Shown one piece after another: positions 1 to 11,274 of a DNA stretch of 64,000 bases. The notes beneath the pieces were generated by a model. It was not told the DNA's origin. It made no database searches and saw only the letters and a program-made list of their open reading frames with translations. The position numbers were made by a program, and so were the translations under genes. Location: NCBI GenBank assembly GCA_018857735.1, contig JABMCL010001864.1, positions 25,001-89,000 of the forward strand, given 5' to 3'. Source of the DNA: Alviniconcha marisindica. Taxonomy: Eukaryota > Mollusca > Gastropoda > Provannidae. The number at the start of each line of letters is the position of its first letter. Positions within the stretch are counted from its first letter, which is position 1.

Positions 1-595
1 ACTTTAAAAAATAGTTTTTGAAAAAGAAAAAGAGACTTTCTTTTTTTCTTTTTTTCTTACTTAAATATAGAACCAGTAATATTCTGTTATGTAATATCTA
101 ACATTCATTTTCATATATCATATCAGTTTTATAGCTTTTTCTTTTTTTTTAGCCTTTTGCCTGCTAAGCCATGATTTTGGTGTATATTAATTATCATAGT
201 TATCATTGTTCTGGTTAAAAGTACTATGTGTTATTGTCATTCATCAGTTCAATATATAGAGTACAAAATATTCTAATCTATGTTCTCAGTCTTTGGCTAG
301 AAGGTTTAAAAAAAAAAAATTGTTCCTGCTAATATAACGTCAGATGGCAAGCTGTTCTGGCTGTTTATAACTAGTGTTTTTAAATATATATATAATATGT
401 ATACTTACAATTTATAGCCTATTTATTATTTATACCATGTGTCATCTCAAAGGCAAAATAGTTGTTATTTTTCTTGTGATAAAGAAAAGTCCATGTGTTT
501 CCTAATTAAATTACACAAGAAATGTTATCACATGCAGTACATTATATAATTTATAAATTAAATTATAGTGTGACAACTTTTGTTTCAAAAAGGCA

Positions 596-656
<61 letters not shown>

Positions 657-747
657 TACTTTCTCATCAGTTCATTTTTAATTTGTATTGCATCTATCTT
701 GACACTGACAGATTTTGATCTATTCATCATTTCTCTCATTTTGTCAG
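1..747 (+). other. PIGQ intron (partial), no coding sequence
   Basis: This AT-rich stretch ends in a good acceptor (ttttgtcag, 739-747) for the first visible PIGQ exon, so it is the end of a PIGQ intron. It holds a pure TA microsatellite at about 601-652 and short A/T runs. I see no exon in it. The first visible exon starts with one base completing a split codon, so a further coding exon must lie upstream of the window. Confidence 0.75.
601..652. repeat. (TA)n microsatellite
   Basis: Uninterrupted TA dinucleotides over about 52 bp in a PIGQ intron. The open frame of tyrosine/isoleucine alternation over it is an artefact. Confidence 0.97.
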
Positions 748-868
748 GCTGTTTGATACCTGTGGTCAACAACTGTTAGACAGTGTGCTGGGCATGGCTT
801 TCATGCTGTATGTGATTGAGAGCAGCTGTGCAGATACTATTGCCACCTCAGTCATGTACTGGGCTGAT
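748..868 (+). CDS. PIGQ: PIGQ exon, first visible
   Basis: This 121-bp exon begins with one base of a split codon and ends on a codon boundary at donor gtgagt. It encodes [18 protein letters not shown] and then a hydrophobic segment ending in SVMYWAD, which precedes the conserved [11 protein letters not shown] segment of the next exon, as in other PIGQ proteins. The open frame that runs through 748 to TAG 777 is a different frame and not the protein. Confidence 0.85.
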
Positions 869-1687
869 GTGAGTGTGCAACTTCTATGACTCAAATGAGC
901 GTACAGCTTCTATAAAAAAATTCATGCAGTGGAAGTCTGGAACTCCAGATTAAACTGAAAGACCACCCTGATGAAATACCACCCCTCTTTTAAGACCACT
1001 TTCCCTGACATACTTCCATACATTATATATATATTTCCATACAAAGAGTCCCTGATCAAGCGCTAATCCACTTTTAGGCAGTTTTGAGGCCACTTTTTTG
1101 TAATTTTTATGGTCGTCTTGGGGTGGGGTTCCACTATTAGTATTACATGACAGTCTTATATATATATGGTAAATAAGTTTTGAGTTTAAATTTCATTGAC
1201 TTGCCAGTTTGTATTTTATTATTGATTATTGCATGATCTAAGCTGCAACTTCAAGGGAGAAAATGTGAACACTTTCTCTGCCACATGCTTTATATAAGAT
1301 TTTACTGCATGTGCCTGTGCAACTGATTTTCATAGGATAAAGAACTTGTATTTTCTATGCATAGCATACACATATTACATAATTACAAATCCTTTTGTAT
1401 CCAGTGGCATCATAGGGCACAGTTCCAAAGTTCTCTTTTGTCTTCTAAAAACACATGTGTTTCAATACTAGTTTTACAAGAATATATTTCAGTTAATTCC
1501 AACACTCTATGAAATAAATCAGGCACTTGAATAGTTGCAGTACACATTTTGGCAGTATGTCCACAGTGCCTGACTGCTCTGAAAGACAAGTGAAGACTGT
1601 TCAGATTAGTTTTCTTTGTATGCATGCACACATGCATGCACGCACATGTGCACACATGCATGTGCACACACAAACACATGCCCGTAT

Positions 1688-1760
<73 letters not shown>

Positions 1761-2189
1761 CAAAATACACGCAAAATACACACACTCTGCATGAGTCTTT
1801 CTCCCCCTTCCCCCCCCCCCCCCCCTTCTCACACCAGCCAAGTTGTTTTGTTTCTGTTAACTGAAAACAAGGTCATAGTAAAGAATTTTGCCATATTTTT
1901 GTACTTAGTCTTCAAACAAAGAGAAGTTGCTGTTAAGTGAATGCTGACACCACTGTATAGCTACATTTGTGCACTTCATGCAATCACTCAGATTGGTCTG
2001 TATATATTCATTTATATACTGTTAATAAGTGTTATCATTCTAGGTATATGTATGTGTGTGACTGTAATTTCATATGATTCATATGCTCCTCTGAACACTT
2101 TGCTTAAGTACAGTTTGTAATGATCAGTCTAACCTTTGTGAAGGCCACAGGTGAATCAAATGAACTTCCATGTCTTGCCCCCCTCTCTG

Positions 2190-2222
<33 letters not shown>

Positions 2223-5200
2223 GATGGTTGCAGAATAAATTAATGTGAAAAATGTGATCAAATGAACATTAAAGAGTTAATGATGCACAACACAGCTTGC
2301 ATTAAAACTTTCAGGACACAGCAAACAACCTGAATGACCTCTTACACTGGTTGATGGGAGCACCAGCTGGATTAAAGCTGAACGCTCAGCTGACAGAATA
2401 TATGGGGCATTTTTTCCTCTACCATGTCTATCTTTGGTCAGGTAATGATAACTAAGCTTATGTTCTTTGTTACTGTGAAAGATATACTGTAGATAAATAT
2501 AAAATAATGGGTAAACCATTCTGCAATTTTTGACTCTAGACATGCTCTGTGACTGAGAGTATCAGTGTTAGGCTGACAGACCAGTTGGCTGGGCATGACA
2601 GAAACATAAACTTTGTGATTTTCTTGGACACTGTCAATCAGTAATAAATGTCAAGTTCTCCTGATATTAATAGTACTGGTAGTACATTCCTAGCCTTACC
2701 TTGTCATGCTGCTTTCAGTGACTTTGGCTACAGTTCAAGGTCATATAGCATTGAACAGTTAACATTAAAAGTTGTGTTACTTGTTGATTTTTTGGGGGGG
2801 TGGGGGTGGGGAGCTGTTGATTAACTTATGAGGTTGTATGACTGCAAATAGATGAGACTGGTTTTTTATTTTGCAAGGGGGACATTTGAACCTGTTCTTG
2901 ACTGAACAAACCATTAGATTCAGACATTTCTTGGACATTGTTTTAGTGTGGTTGTTAAGTCTTTGACTTTATATACATATATAACCTCTTTTAACATTAA
3001 AGATGATCTATCCAGTTATACTGTTTTTACAGTCTTGTTTTGCCATCATTGATGCTACTTAGTATGACTTCTTTTTGATGTACACACAAAATCTTGTCAT
3101 AAAACATATGTGTGAGAAATACACATATGTATACATTTTGTAAAACAGGTGACTTTCATGAGGATTATAATTTGCTTCTATATTTTTACACATTTTTTTG
3201 TGGCCCTTGTTAATCAGAATTTTGAAAAAAAGACAACATTGCTATCACTACTTGTTATAAATCAGACATGTTTTGTCGCCCTGAGATGATTCTGTACAAC
3301 AGGACACTAAAATCCTATTACTAACTTTTATGTTTTGAGTTGTTGTTTGTAATGCAGTGTAATTTTTTTTTATGAAAATGAAAAAGAACCTGTCACACAT
3401 TTGTCTTTTGCATGTTATACTCATCATTTTGTGTTCATTTGAACCCCTTTTTTTTCTTTTTTCTTTTTTAACATTTAAAAAATATTTTTGTTTTATTGAT
3501 ATAGGTTACTTATCAGTTCTGCGTCCAGCACTGGGGTGGGTGATATGGACTGCCGCAGGCTTTGGGACGCTGGGCTTAAGTACACAGCTTTGTCTTATCC
3601 AGGATATCATCTCCATGCTCACACTGCACATCTATTGTTTTTATGTCTATGCTGCAAGGCAAGAATTTCATACTTTCATATTTTGTTTTTTAGAAAACCG
3701 TAATTACTGAAGGTGAATAAGGTAAGTCTGATCAGATAAGATAAGACATAGTGTCTTGTGCAGACTTTTAGGGCTTCTTTGTATAACATTTGAGTCTCTT
3801 GACAGTGTTGTTTTTGTCTTACAGTAAACAGTAAATGATAGAACATACTTTTTACGAGGGTGACAAACATCTTTTTACAAGTTTTAATGATTTTGACCTG
3901 TTTTGGACACAGCAAAATTCGTTTTTTCACAGTAAATCTCTATCAGTTTGACCTTAAGCTGCTCTTTTGTATGGCTGAACTATACATTGATAATATTTTG
4001 AACTTAATTCCTTTAATGGGGTCTTTTTCATAAGCTGTCTGTATTTCATGTTGATCTTTTAAGCTTTATGTGATGACTGTGTATTATAGGGATATTGATA
4101 ATTGTTTGTTCATTGACCATGTTCAGACTGCAAGATCAATGCAGCATGTAGGAGGCAAGGTAAATACAGTAGCACTATACTGTAATAATTAATATGTATA
4201 CAGTAGCTAAGTATGGTAACAAAATAGTATTAAACAAAAGAAATTCTGACTAATTTTTCTCTTGAGTTGTCTTGAGTTTCTTTATGAGTGTACATAGTAA
4301 TTATGGTTTTTGTTTGTTGGTTTGTTTTTATGCATTTATTTCTTAGCTATATGAGACTAATGTGATGCCCTACTGTGTTTGGAGCTAGTTTTTAGATTTG
4401 GGAGAGGTGCAATTATTAATTTGTTTAAATTATTATTGTTATCAGGAGTATCGCTTTTGTTCCTCTGAAGCTGGTTCTTTTCATTGTTACAGGCCCCCCC
4501 CCCCCCCCCCCCCCCTTTTTTTTAAATATATTTTTTAATATAAATTATTGGTCCCTATTTGTGTTTTTTGGTCTGATGGCAAAATAGAAAATAAAAACTT
4601 CTTTAAAAAAAAGAGTTAAATAACAATGTCTGTAAATAGGTCCACTGTTCTTGACAAGCAGACAACACTGACAACACCAAATATACAAGTTTTGAAGAAG
4701 AGAGCTTGGAAGAAAACTGAGCATAAATAATCTGTGATGTTAATAAAGAATGACTGAGCATGATGTACTTCTTTACAGGAGAGCATGTAACTGAATCTTA
4801 CTGGAGAAAATCAATATGAACGCTTTTTATGCCAGTTGATTATTCGGTTTTATAGAGGGATTGTTCAATCCATTTCCATCAAATCTAATTTTAATACACG
4901 TATACGGATAGCATATCGATACATATGTTTTTTGTTTCCCCTGTTTCGTTTAGATTGTACAGCTTACAGATGTACACTCTGTCATCTTTGTGGCGATTAT
5001 TTCGGGGCAAGAAGTGGAATGTGCTGCGTCTGAGGGTGGACTCGGCACTGTACAACATCGATCAGCTCTGCATTGGTACCCTGCTCTTCACTGTGCTCCT
5101 CTTCCTGCTACCCACCACACTGCTCTATTACTTTGTCTTTACAGCCGTGAGTCTCCATTTTCACTGTTTGCACAGCCTGTAAGTCTTCCTTTGGAGTCGA

Positions 5201-6244
5201 GTTGAAGAAAGAGTCTCGTTTCTCGTGTTTGGCTTTTCTTAATGGTTTTTATTTTATTATATTTTTTAACTTCTGTTTTGGTTTCAAACGATTTATTTGT
5301 TATTTTTTTTCTATTGATGTTTTATGATCTACTTGTATAAAAATTTGTCTTTGAGTTGGTGGCTGCTCTAGGATGACACTGCCCATATCCTTTTTGGCTC
5401 AGTAACAAAATCGCCCCAGACACTGCTGTCCATCTGAGAGAGAGATTGAGAAACCCGATTTGATACCACCCTTGAGATTGGCACTATTTAGTGCCATTTT
5501 GGTGACCTTCCGTTGGCCGAATTTTAAAGTTACCGCAGTGGTTTTTTAATTTATTTTTGGTGACCTTGGGTTTTTGTTTTGTTGGTGGTGGTGGTTGTGT
5601 GTGTGCGTGTGTGTGTGTGTTACTTTGAAAGTAGCAGTGGCGTCGGAAATTCTAACTAAATGAAGTTGTGGTTTCTCGGCCAGGTCACTTCGAGTCAAAA
5701 GACTGTGCGGTTGCTGCATACTTATGGTCATGATCTTAATGCTTTTAAGGAACTATCTTTTACAAAACAAATTTCGTGCAAGAGGTAGAGCTAGAAGGGA
5801 TCAAAACGTAAGATCAAGGGGTTTGTTTTCAAATGTTCCCCTAAATTTTATGTTAACTTTCTAAACTCAATTTCGATAGCTACCGATAACGGGACTGCAT
5901 GACTGCACACAGCAACGATAAGTGTCCAAGGCTGCCCGCGTTGTCAATCTCGCCGGTTACGAGAGGTCCGTGCAATCTCCTGGTACTCACTACGAGAGAT
6001 CCGTGCAGTCTCCGGGTACTCAATGCGAGAGGTCCGTGCGCGCTTCGCCCGGAAAACAAGATCAATTAAGGCCGCGGGAAGCCGTTAGCCCTGCCAGTGG
6101 CGCTGTGTGCTACGTCAAGTCCCGGTACCCCTCACTAACACATTAGGATTGTAAGTTGAAAATGAGGTCAATCGTGCATAGGAAACAAAACCCTCGATAT
6201 TAAGTTTGTTGTTGTTGTTGTGTGTTTTTTGTGTGTGAGTTTTT

Positions 6245-6275
<31 letters not shown>

Positions 6276-7494
6276 ATCTCTTCTACCTGTTGGAGGAAGG
6301 CCGTTGTTTTTAAACAATGCCAGGTTTGGTACGGCTGGTTCACGTTGACACGTAGGCTATGTAAGTGAGTTTATTTACGCCTTTCCACCTTTTTTCCCGG
6401 CAAATGCGGTTTACCGGTTTCGGTGACCTTGACCCATTTTCAAGGTCACAGGAGGTTATGTTCTGTCATGTTGACACGCACATTTTCCTGCTTTGCGTGA
6501 GAGACAACTGAGCATTTGTTCATCTTGTATTTTCGTATTCTTCAGTAATTCATCTATTCATAAAAAATAAAAATAAATTAATCGTTAGTTTCTCTTCGGA
6601 AATTTTGTTTTTCATTTGTTTATTATTCAACACTTCTAGCACGACAGTTACTCAAAACCTGAAGACTGAATATTAGCATCGACAAAAAATAATGTCATGA
6701 CCTTTCTTTTCTTTTTCTTCCTGTTTAATCCAGCTACGCCTGTTGGTGCTAACCTTCCATGGCTTCCTGACAGTTGTGATTGACAGCTTGAACATCATTC
6801 CCGTTGTCACAATTGTTCTGCGCTTATTGAAATCTAAGTCAGTTGCAGGCAAGTGAAAACAGAAGAAAAAAAGTTGTACATTTTCACGATGGACATTTTG
6901 TTGTTGCTCTTATTCATGTACACGCACGCACGCACGCATAAACGACCGCCACTACCACCAGGCTCAACACTCGTGCGCATGCGCCACGCACGCACGCACG
7001 CACACACACACGCACACACACACACACTGTTGCTTCTGTTTGTATGATCAATATGAGATTTACATTGCTTTATAAGAATGGTGAATGGTGAACAAACGTA
7101 TGATAGAATTGTATTCGTAACAGGGAAAATATAATCTGAGCACTTTGCAGGTGATCTGCTGTTCGCTGTTTTACAAGGCGCAGAAGGCAGTGACAGTGAC
7201 AATTGCGTCACGCTATCTATGCAGGTAAAGTGCCTATAAAAAAAAGAGTAAACACACAGTCCCAGAAAATGCAATTACACAGGACATACACACACACAGA
7301 CACACACACACACCACACACTTTCACTCACTTGTGCACATACGCGCACGCACGCACGCACCCACACAATACTGTAAAGTGGGCAATATTTTCTGCTCTAG
7401 CCTGCTGACATCAAATGTGCATTTCAGCTGATCTGACGCTCAGACTGTGTCTGCTTCTCCCTCTGTGTATGTGTGTGTGTGTCTCTCTCTCTCT

Positions 7495-7528
<34 letters not shown>

Positions 7529-8571
7529 TACACACGCACGCATTCACACACCACCTACGTAGTGTGTGTGTGTGTGCCCCCGCGCGTGCGTTTGGCGCAC
7601 TGTCCCACAAATAAACAGCCTACCATCTGACATGTGATTCCGCGCTCACGCTGACGGTGTCCTGTTCGCGATAGAGACGGGTGTGAGATTAGCGATGTAG
7701 TTGCGACAATGCTTTGTACTGTGTTAAAAGGTGTTTGCCGCCTGTCGTATATAATGGCTGCGGAAAATCCAACAAGGCCGCGTTCTCTAGCTCCAAGAAA
7801 CACAAGATCTCGCCGACGCAACGGGATTCCTGAGCCGGTCGAGATCCCCCCCCAGCGCACAAAGACAATGGAACTGTTTTAAAGGCTACGCTGGGGAAAC
7901 AGTCTGAGAGACAGGGTGAAGCGCATATGGGCTTTTCCGAGCGCATAGATACCATCGTGAATTGAAGCGAACCGAGCTAGCTGGAACGACGGCTACTGAT
8001 GTGCTAAAATTCAGCTTGTCGCTGGGCATCATGGAAAAAAGTGCGTTTTGAGCTGCAAAATGTGGTGTCACCTGCACTGTTTTATTGCAAAAGAAATAAT
8101 GTCGCGGTGGCACTGCGTCTTATGGACACAGTACACGTTTTCTGTTGACTGCGTTGGAGCCACACAATTATGATTCTGTAAAAAATAAAATAAAAATTGT
8201 TTTTTAAAGAAGAAGCAGGAAAGGCCCAATTACTAAAGTACGACCCTGGCTTTAAATGATGATTGATGTAGCAATAATACAGGACTCAGTTTGTGTCTTA
8301 AGATATCTGCAGATAGGACCTGTAGGCCTACAAGCCATCCGTGCACATTGTTATTTATATATATATATATAAAGGTTTTACCTTATTGTTTTTTCAGACT
8401 ACCCAACTGCCCATGCTGAAGTTGTGCCGCGGTGCGCGGATCCACATGAAGACAGAGCAAGAGCAGCAGACGTACTCTTGGAGTGAACTCTTGAAGAAAC
8501 TGGTGTCCGGGAACCTGGTCTATCCGTGGGTTAATCCTTACGATACGGACAGCAAGGAGAAATTAGTGTGA
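748..8571 (+). CDS. PIGQ: PIGQ (GPI1), GPI-GlcNAc transferase subunit Q, 3' part
   Basis: The product is a subunit of the ER-membrane complex that moves GlcNAc from UDP-GlcNAc to phosphatidylinositol, the first step of GPI-anchor synthesis; PIGQ stabilises the complex rather than catalysing. Exons: 748-868, 2315-2441, 3505-3658, 4954-5146, 6734-6848, 7151-7224, 8398-8571 (stop TGA 8569-8571). They join in one frame to give about 318 C-terminal residues. The upstream part of the gene lies before base 1. Family landmarks include [76 protein letters not shown] and the tail [11 protein letters not shown]. Several hydrophobic stretches fit a multi-pass Gpi1 domain. Splice sites are GT-AG except two GC-AG introns after 3658 and 6848. 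Gene identity is near certain; boundaries rest on splice signals and phase. Confidence 0.95.
926..1140. repeat. MITE-like fragment with cagtggaa/ttccacta ends
   Basis: The left end reads gcagtggaagtctggaactcc followed by gaaagaccaccctgatg; the right end, reverse-complemented, reads tagtggaaccccacccc followed by gacgacc. These are imperfect inverted ends enclosing about 210 bp. The same AGTGGAA...GACCACCC signature recurs at about 56130-56400. It resembles end sequences of small non-autonomous DNA elements in invertebrates. No clean target-site duplication is visible, so the call is tentative. Confidence 0.4.
1690..1757. repeat. (CA)n microsatellite followed by poly(C)
   Basis: A long (CA)n tract within a CA/CATG-rich zone from about 1620, followed by a C run at about 1810-1825. 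Several open frames of cysteine-valine or threonine-histidine repeats over it are spurious. Confidence 0.97.
2315..2441 (+). CDS. PIGQ: PIGQ exon encoding the GAPAGLKLN segment
   Basis: The exon is 127 bp, runs from acceptor tttcag to donor gtaatg, and leaves one base for the next exon. It encodes [17 protein letters not shown] and [10 protein letters not shown], one of the best conserved parts of the Gpi1 domain. The following intron is phase 1 and is completed to a glycine codon by the next exon. Confidence 0.92.
3505..3658 (+). CDS. PIGQ: PIGQ exon with non-canonical GC donor
   Basis: The acceptor is ttgatatag and the exon encodes two hydrophobic helices ending [13 protein letters not shown] plus two bases (AG). 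The next exon begins with A, restoring the conserved Arg of the YxAR-LYSLQ junction. The donor is AAG|GCAAGA, so this is a GC-AG intron. No nearby GT preserves both the frame and the conserved residues. Confidence 0.9.
4954..5146 (+). CDS. PIGQ: PIGQ exon encoding the [15 protein letters not shown] core
   Basis: This 193-bp exon carries the most recognisable part of the family: [18 protein letters not shown] followed by a hydrophobic segment [19 protein letters not shown]. The acceptor is tttcgtttag and the donor gcc|gtgagt. Similarity to vertebrate PIGQ is close to identity over the Arg/Lys-rich stretch. Confidence 0.95.
5147..6733 (+). other. PIGQ intron with dispersed repeats
   Basis: No exon is seen between the phase-0 donor at 5147 and the acceptor at 6733. 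The intron holds a TG tract at 5598-5621, a three-unit 33-bp tandem repeat at 5958-6050, a T/G homopolymer at about 6240-6275, and a dispersed repeat at about 6410-6455 that carries opposed TGACCT and AGGTCA half-sites. A related copy of that last repeat lies at about 37910-37960. Confidence 0.7.
5958..6050. repeat. 33-bp tandem repeat, three units
   Basis: Units start at 5958, 5991 and 6024; each contains the core cgagaggtccgtgc or a close variant, and the third is partly degenerate. The period is a multiple of three, so an 11-residue peptide repeat appears in open frames on both strands. It lies inside a PIGQ intron and I see no splice signals that would make it coding. Confidence 0.85.
6734..6848 (+). 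CDS. PIGQ: PIGQ exon with second GC donor
   Basis: The exon follows acceptor taatccag and encodes [15 protein letters not shown] then [10 protein letters not shown], ending VA plus one base. The donor is CAG|GCAAGT, an exact match to the known GC-donor consensus. Using the GT four bases further on would break the reading frame of the next exon (7151-7224). This makes two GC-AG introns in one gene. Confidence 0.88.
7151..7224 (+). CDS. PIGQ: PIGQ short penultimate exon
   Basis: This 74-bp exon runs from acceptor ctttgcag to donor gtaaag and encodes [14 protein letters not shown] then NCVTLSMQ. It fits the position of the soluble loop that follows the last conserved helices in PIGQ. Sequence conservation is weaker here; the call rests on phase and on good splice sites. 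Confidence 0.75.
7225..8397 (+). other. Last PIGQ intron with CA tracts and LINE 3' end
   Basis: The intron holds CA-rich microsatellites (about 7285-7370 and 7450-7580), a decayed LINE 3' fragment (about 7760-7970) and a short TA tract (8354-8371) close to the acceptor. No further coding exon is visible. Confidence 0.7.
7760..7970 (+). mobile_element. Decayed 3' end of a non-LTR retrotransposon (family A)
   Basis: The stretch ggctacgctggggaaac and the following cgagcgcatagataccatc match, with drift, the segment at about 11615-11725 that follows an RNase H-like reading frame. The shared residues read KATLGK, ERIDTI and a terminal Asn before a stop. It is therefore a 5'-truncated second copy of the same element, on the + strand inside the last PIGQ intron. 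Stops and indels show that it is dead. Confidence 0.65.
8398..8571 (+). CDS. PIGQ: PIGQ last coding exon
   Basis: The acceptor is ttgttttttcag. The exon encodes [18 protein letters not shown], then [18 protein letters not shown], and ends DSKEKLV with TGA. The LVYPW motif near the C-terminus is shared with vertebrate PIGQ. The 3' UTR begins at 8572; I could not identify a convincing AATAAA within the next several hundred bases. Confidence 0.9.
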   Translation, partial: TTQLPMLKLCRGARIHMKTEQEQQTYSWSELLKKLVSGNLVYPWVNPYDTDSKEKLV

Positions 8572-8834
8572 AGACCCAGTCGATGTCAGAGGCGGTCACT
8601 CAGCAGTCATGAATGTTGCGGAACTGTGATTCAGTTTTGTTGATCAGTAAACTCCGGAAATTGAAGCTGTTTATCGACTTGTCTCAGCCTATGTTATATT
8701 GTGTCCTAGTCTCTGGACCAAATTCCATTGTACAAATATCACAACTGATAGTACAAAAGGACGTGCCTTTTCGATATAAGAGACAATATCACATTTCCTA
8801 CGTCTTCAGGCCAGCCTGTGACTTCCCATTACCA

Positions 8835-10430
8835 TTTAAGTTTTGTGAAACCGGCATGCTTTTTGAGGTTGAAGCGTTGGAGTTTGAGCATGCGTGTGTC
8901 TGACGAAGAACAGAGAGAGCCGGATGGATTGTAAAGGTGCAGTAGTCCAGAAATATAAGAGGGTGCAGAACTTGTGATTGCGTTGTAGCACATGCAAGCA
9001 GTTTTGTGTTTTATTCGTTCAGAAATTGGGAGCCAGTGGAGTTGCTGTAGGAGAGGTGTGTAGTTTTGATGGCGTGGTGCTATGAGAATAGTTAAGCATG
9101 CAGCAGTATTCTGAACTTTTGGCATCAGTTGAATAACAGAGTTAGGAGTGCCCATGAGAAGATTTGTAATATCTAGACACCACACAAGATGTTACCATTT
9201 GTTTTGTTGCATCTTCGGTGAGGTACCTGCGGATGGAGCTGATGCGTTTTAGTTCATAGTAGGTTATTTGATAGATTTTGATTACGTGTTGCTTCATTGT
9301 GAGGGTCAGAGTCAAGGATAAACCCCAAAGTCCTAACTTTGTCCAAAACTGCAGTTTCGTGCGTACCGACCATAAGTGACAGTGATAAACGAGTGACAAG
9401 AAGACAGAGAGGGTGTTGAGAAGAGGATGGCTTCAGTTTTATCCTCGTTAAAGGGTCGGCCTGCCTGGAAATAGTGGGCCGGGAAATTTGAAACAAAACC
9501 CGTCCCTAGTAAGCCTTGTGGTTTCTTTTGACGTAAAGCACCATGTTTACTTACTTACTTATTTGAAACAATATCTCTTCAAAGTATGACACGGTCACAC
9601 CGCTGCTGGTTTATTACAAATGTCTGGAAATCAGACCATCACTCGAATATGACATTTGGCACAAACATAAAATTCACTCTCAGCTTTCTATCTGCTAAAT
9701 CATTGTGTTGATGAAAATACGGTCTTATTTCAAGACGGCTCAAAACTTAAAATACGGTCTTATTTCAAGACTCAAAAACTTTGAAGCGATGACAATTTGA
9801 ATACAAATGAGCGGGGTTTATCTAGTGACGTGGACAGTGCTGTGCTTTCAATTTTACACACATCGGTCAGTTCAACATTCCAAGGCCAGCCGTTACTTTC
9901 AAACAGTTGCTGAACTGCGTTTTTCTGTTCCCGATTTATGCCCCTCAAAGCCCCGCCCCTTTGCCCAAATTATGATTGACGCAAGTGTGCATGCGCGAAT
10001 TTTGAGTTGGTTGTTGCACATCCATGCTTTTATGAACATCTGTACAGAATGGCAGGTCATGTGTATGATTTTGTACGCCATTCGGTGGATCTGATTTTTG
10101 AAGTTGGGTGTCGTCTGCTAAAAGCTGATGGTTGATGATGTGTATGATTGGCAGGTATGTCTGAAAGTGGTGTAGTGTACAGAACTGAAACAACAACAAC
10201 AAAAACAGTACTGGTCCCAGAAATGAGCCCTGTGGAACACCAAACATGAGAGGAGAAGAAGAGGAAGCAGAATTATTGACAACAACACATTGATTTCTGT
10301 CCGGAAGACTATGACCGAAACCAATGGAGTGCGGTAGAGCGGATGTCAAAGACAGTTTCTAGACGGGAAAGAAGAAGTTGGTGATCGATAGTATCAAACG
10401 CAATTGAAAGTCCAGTAACAGCCTTCGTCC
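8835..10430 (-). mobile_element. Broken CR1/L2-like LINE reverse transcriptase
   Basis: Reading the - strand from about 10430 down, decayed frames show FDTIDHQLLLSRL, then GVPQGSFLGPVLF, then LLADDTQL (the catalytic ADD is visible), and further down LHWLPISERIKHKTA with NAITSSAPSYISGLLHLY. This is the order of a non-LTR reverse transcriptase from palm to thumb. Frameshifts, stops and an inserted segment (about 9500-9950, including a SINE-type tail) break it. It is a dead copy. The clade (Jockey superfamily, CR1/L2-like) is inferred from motif style. Confidence 0.85.
9500..9570 (+). mobile_element. SINE tail fragment
   Basis: The sequence tccctagtaagccttgtg followed by gacgtaaagcaccatgtttac matches, reverse-complemented, the tail of the tRNA-derived SINE at about 44590-44640. 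It is followed by a short (actt)n run, as expected for a SINE 3' end. It sits within the broken LINE copy. Confidence 0.6.
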
Positions 10431-10499
10431 GTGGCGTTTCGTAGCAAACTATGGCCATACCACCGATTTATGTATCATGCTTATCGATAGTCTTATAAC

Positions 10500-10521
10500 T
10501 GTAACTGCGCTCGCACACACG

Positions 10522-10585
<64 letters not shown>
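10500..10585. repeat. (CA)n microsatellite
   Basis: A long uninterrupted CA tract next to the 5' part of the decayed LINE copy. The reverse-strand cysteine-valine open frame over it is spurious. Confidence 0.97.
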
Positions 10586-10589
<4 letters not shown>

Positions 10590-11274
10590 GACATAATATA
10601 ACAAACAAACACACACAGAGTTACCATAATGCAAGCGCAATTTTTCTTGTTCTGTTGACTGGTTCCAGGCTTCGGGCACGCTTATTTACGACTGAGAAGT
10701 CAGGTTCAACGGTATTAGACTGTAGCATGATGTGAAACTTCAACAAGCCTGTCGATGGCGAACGGTTTTGTCGATTAGGTCAGTTTATGTGATCGTGGCA
10801 TCAGTTTTAACAATAAGAACAGTATTTGTATGAGTCTGAAATAGGCTTCCAGTTTACATGAACATAGAAGGTGTGTTTCAGAACGCCAAAGGGTTCTGAA
10901 AGGATTAGAAAGAGAATAATGATAAAGATCTCAGAGATATAGCTGCTGTAATGGTGTAATGACGTTCGAAAGACGTCATATTGTACGGCTGATTATTATT
11001 TTAAAATAGCGTTTGTAAGTTTATGAGCTATATTTTTCAGTTAGTCATAATGGCACAGATCACTCAGTGTGTTTATTCAGTAAGTGAAGGCACGAGAGCT
11101 GTTATTAACGTCGGTGTATCAAGCCACGGCTGTCATCAAAAGTAGCCTGACAATGAAAACGGCCTATAAAAACTAGGCGAAATACAGTCACTGGTGTTTT
11201 GCCTCTATTAGAGGGTGTGTGTGTGTGGTCTGTGTGACGAGCACAAGTTTCAGTTCTGCGTTTCTGCGGGCTAT

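Noticed and set aside
1410..1940. Open frames of 63-143 codons on both strands
   Set aside because: They run through a (CA)n tract and poly(C); residues are Cys-Val or Thr-His repeats with no splice or start context.
8613..8903. 96-codon + strand frame just after PIGQ
   Set aside because: Lies in the presumed PIGQ 3' UTR and runs into the LINE remnant; no domain.
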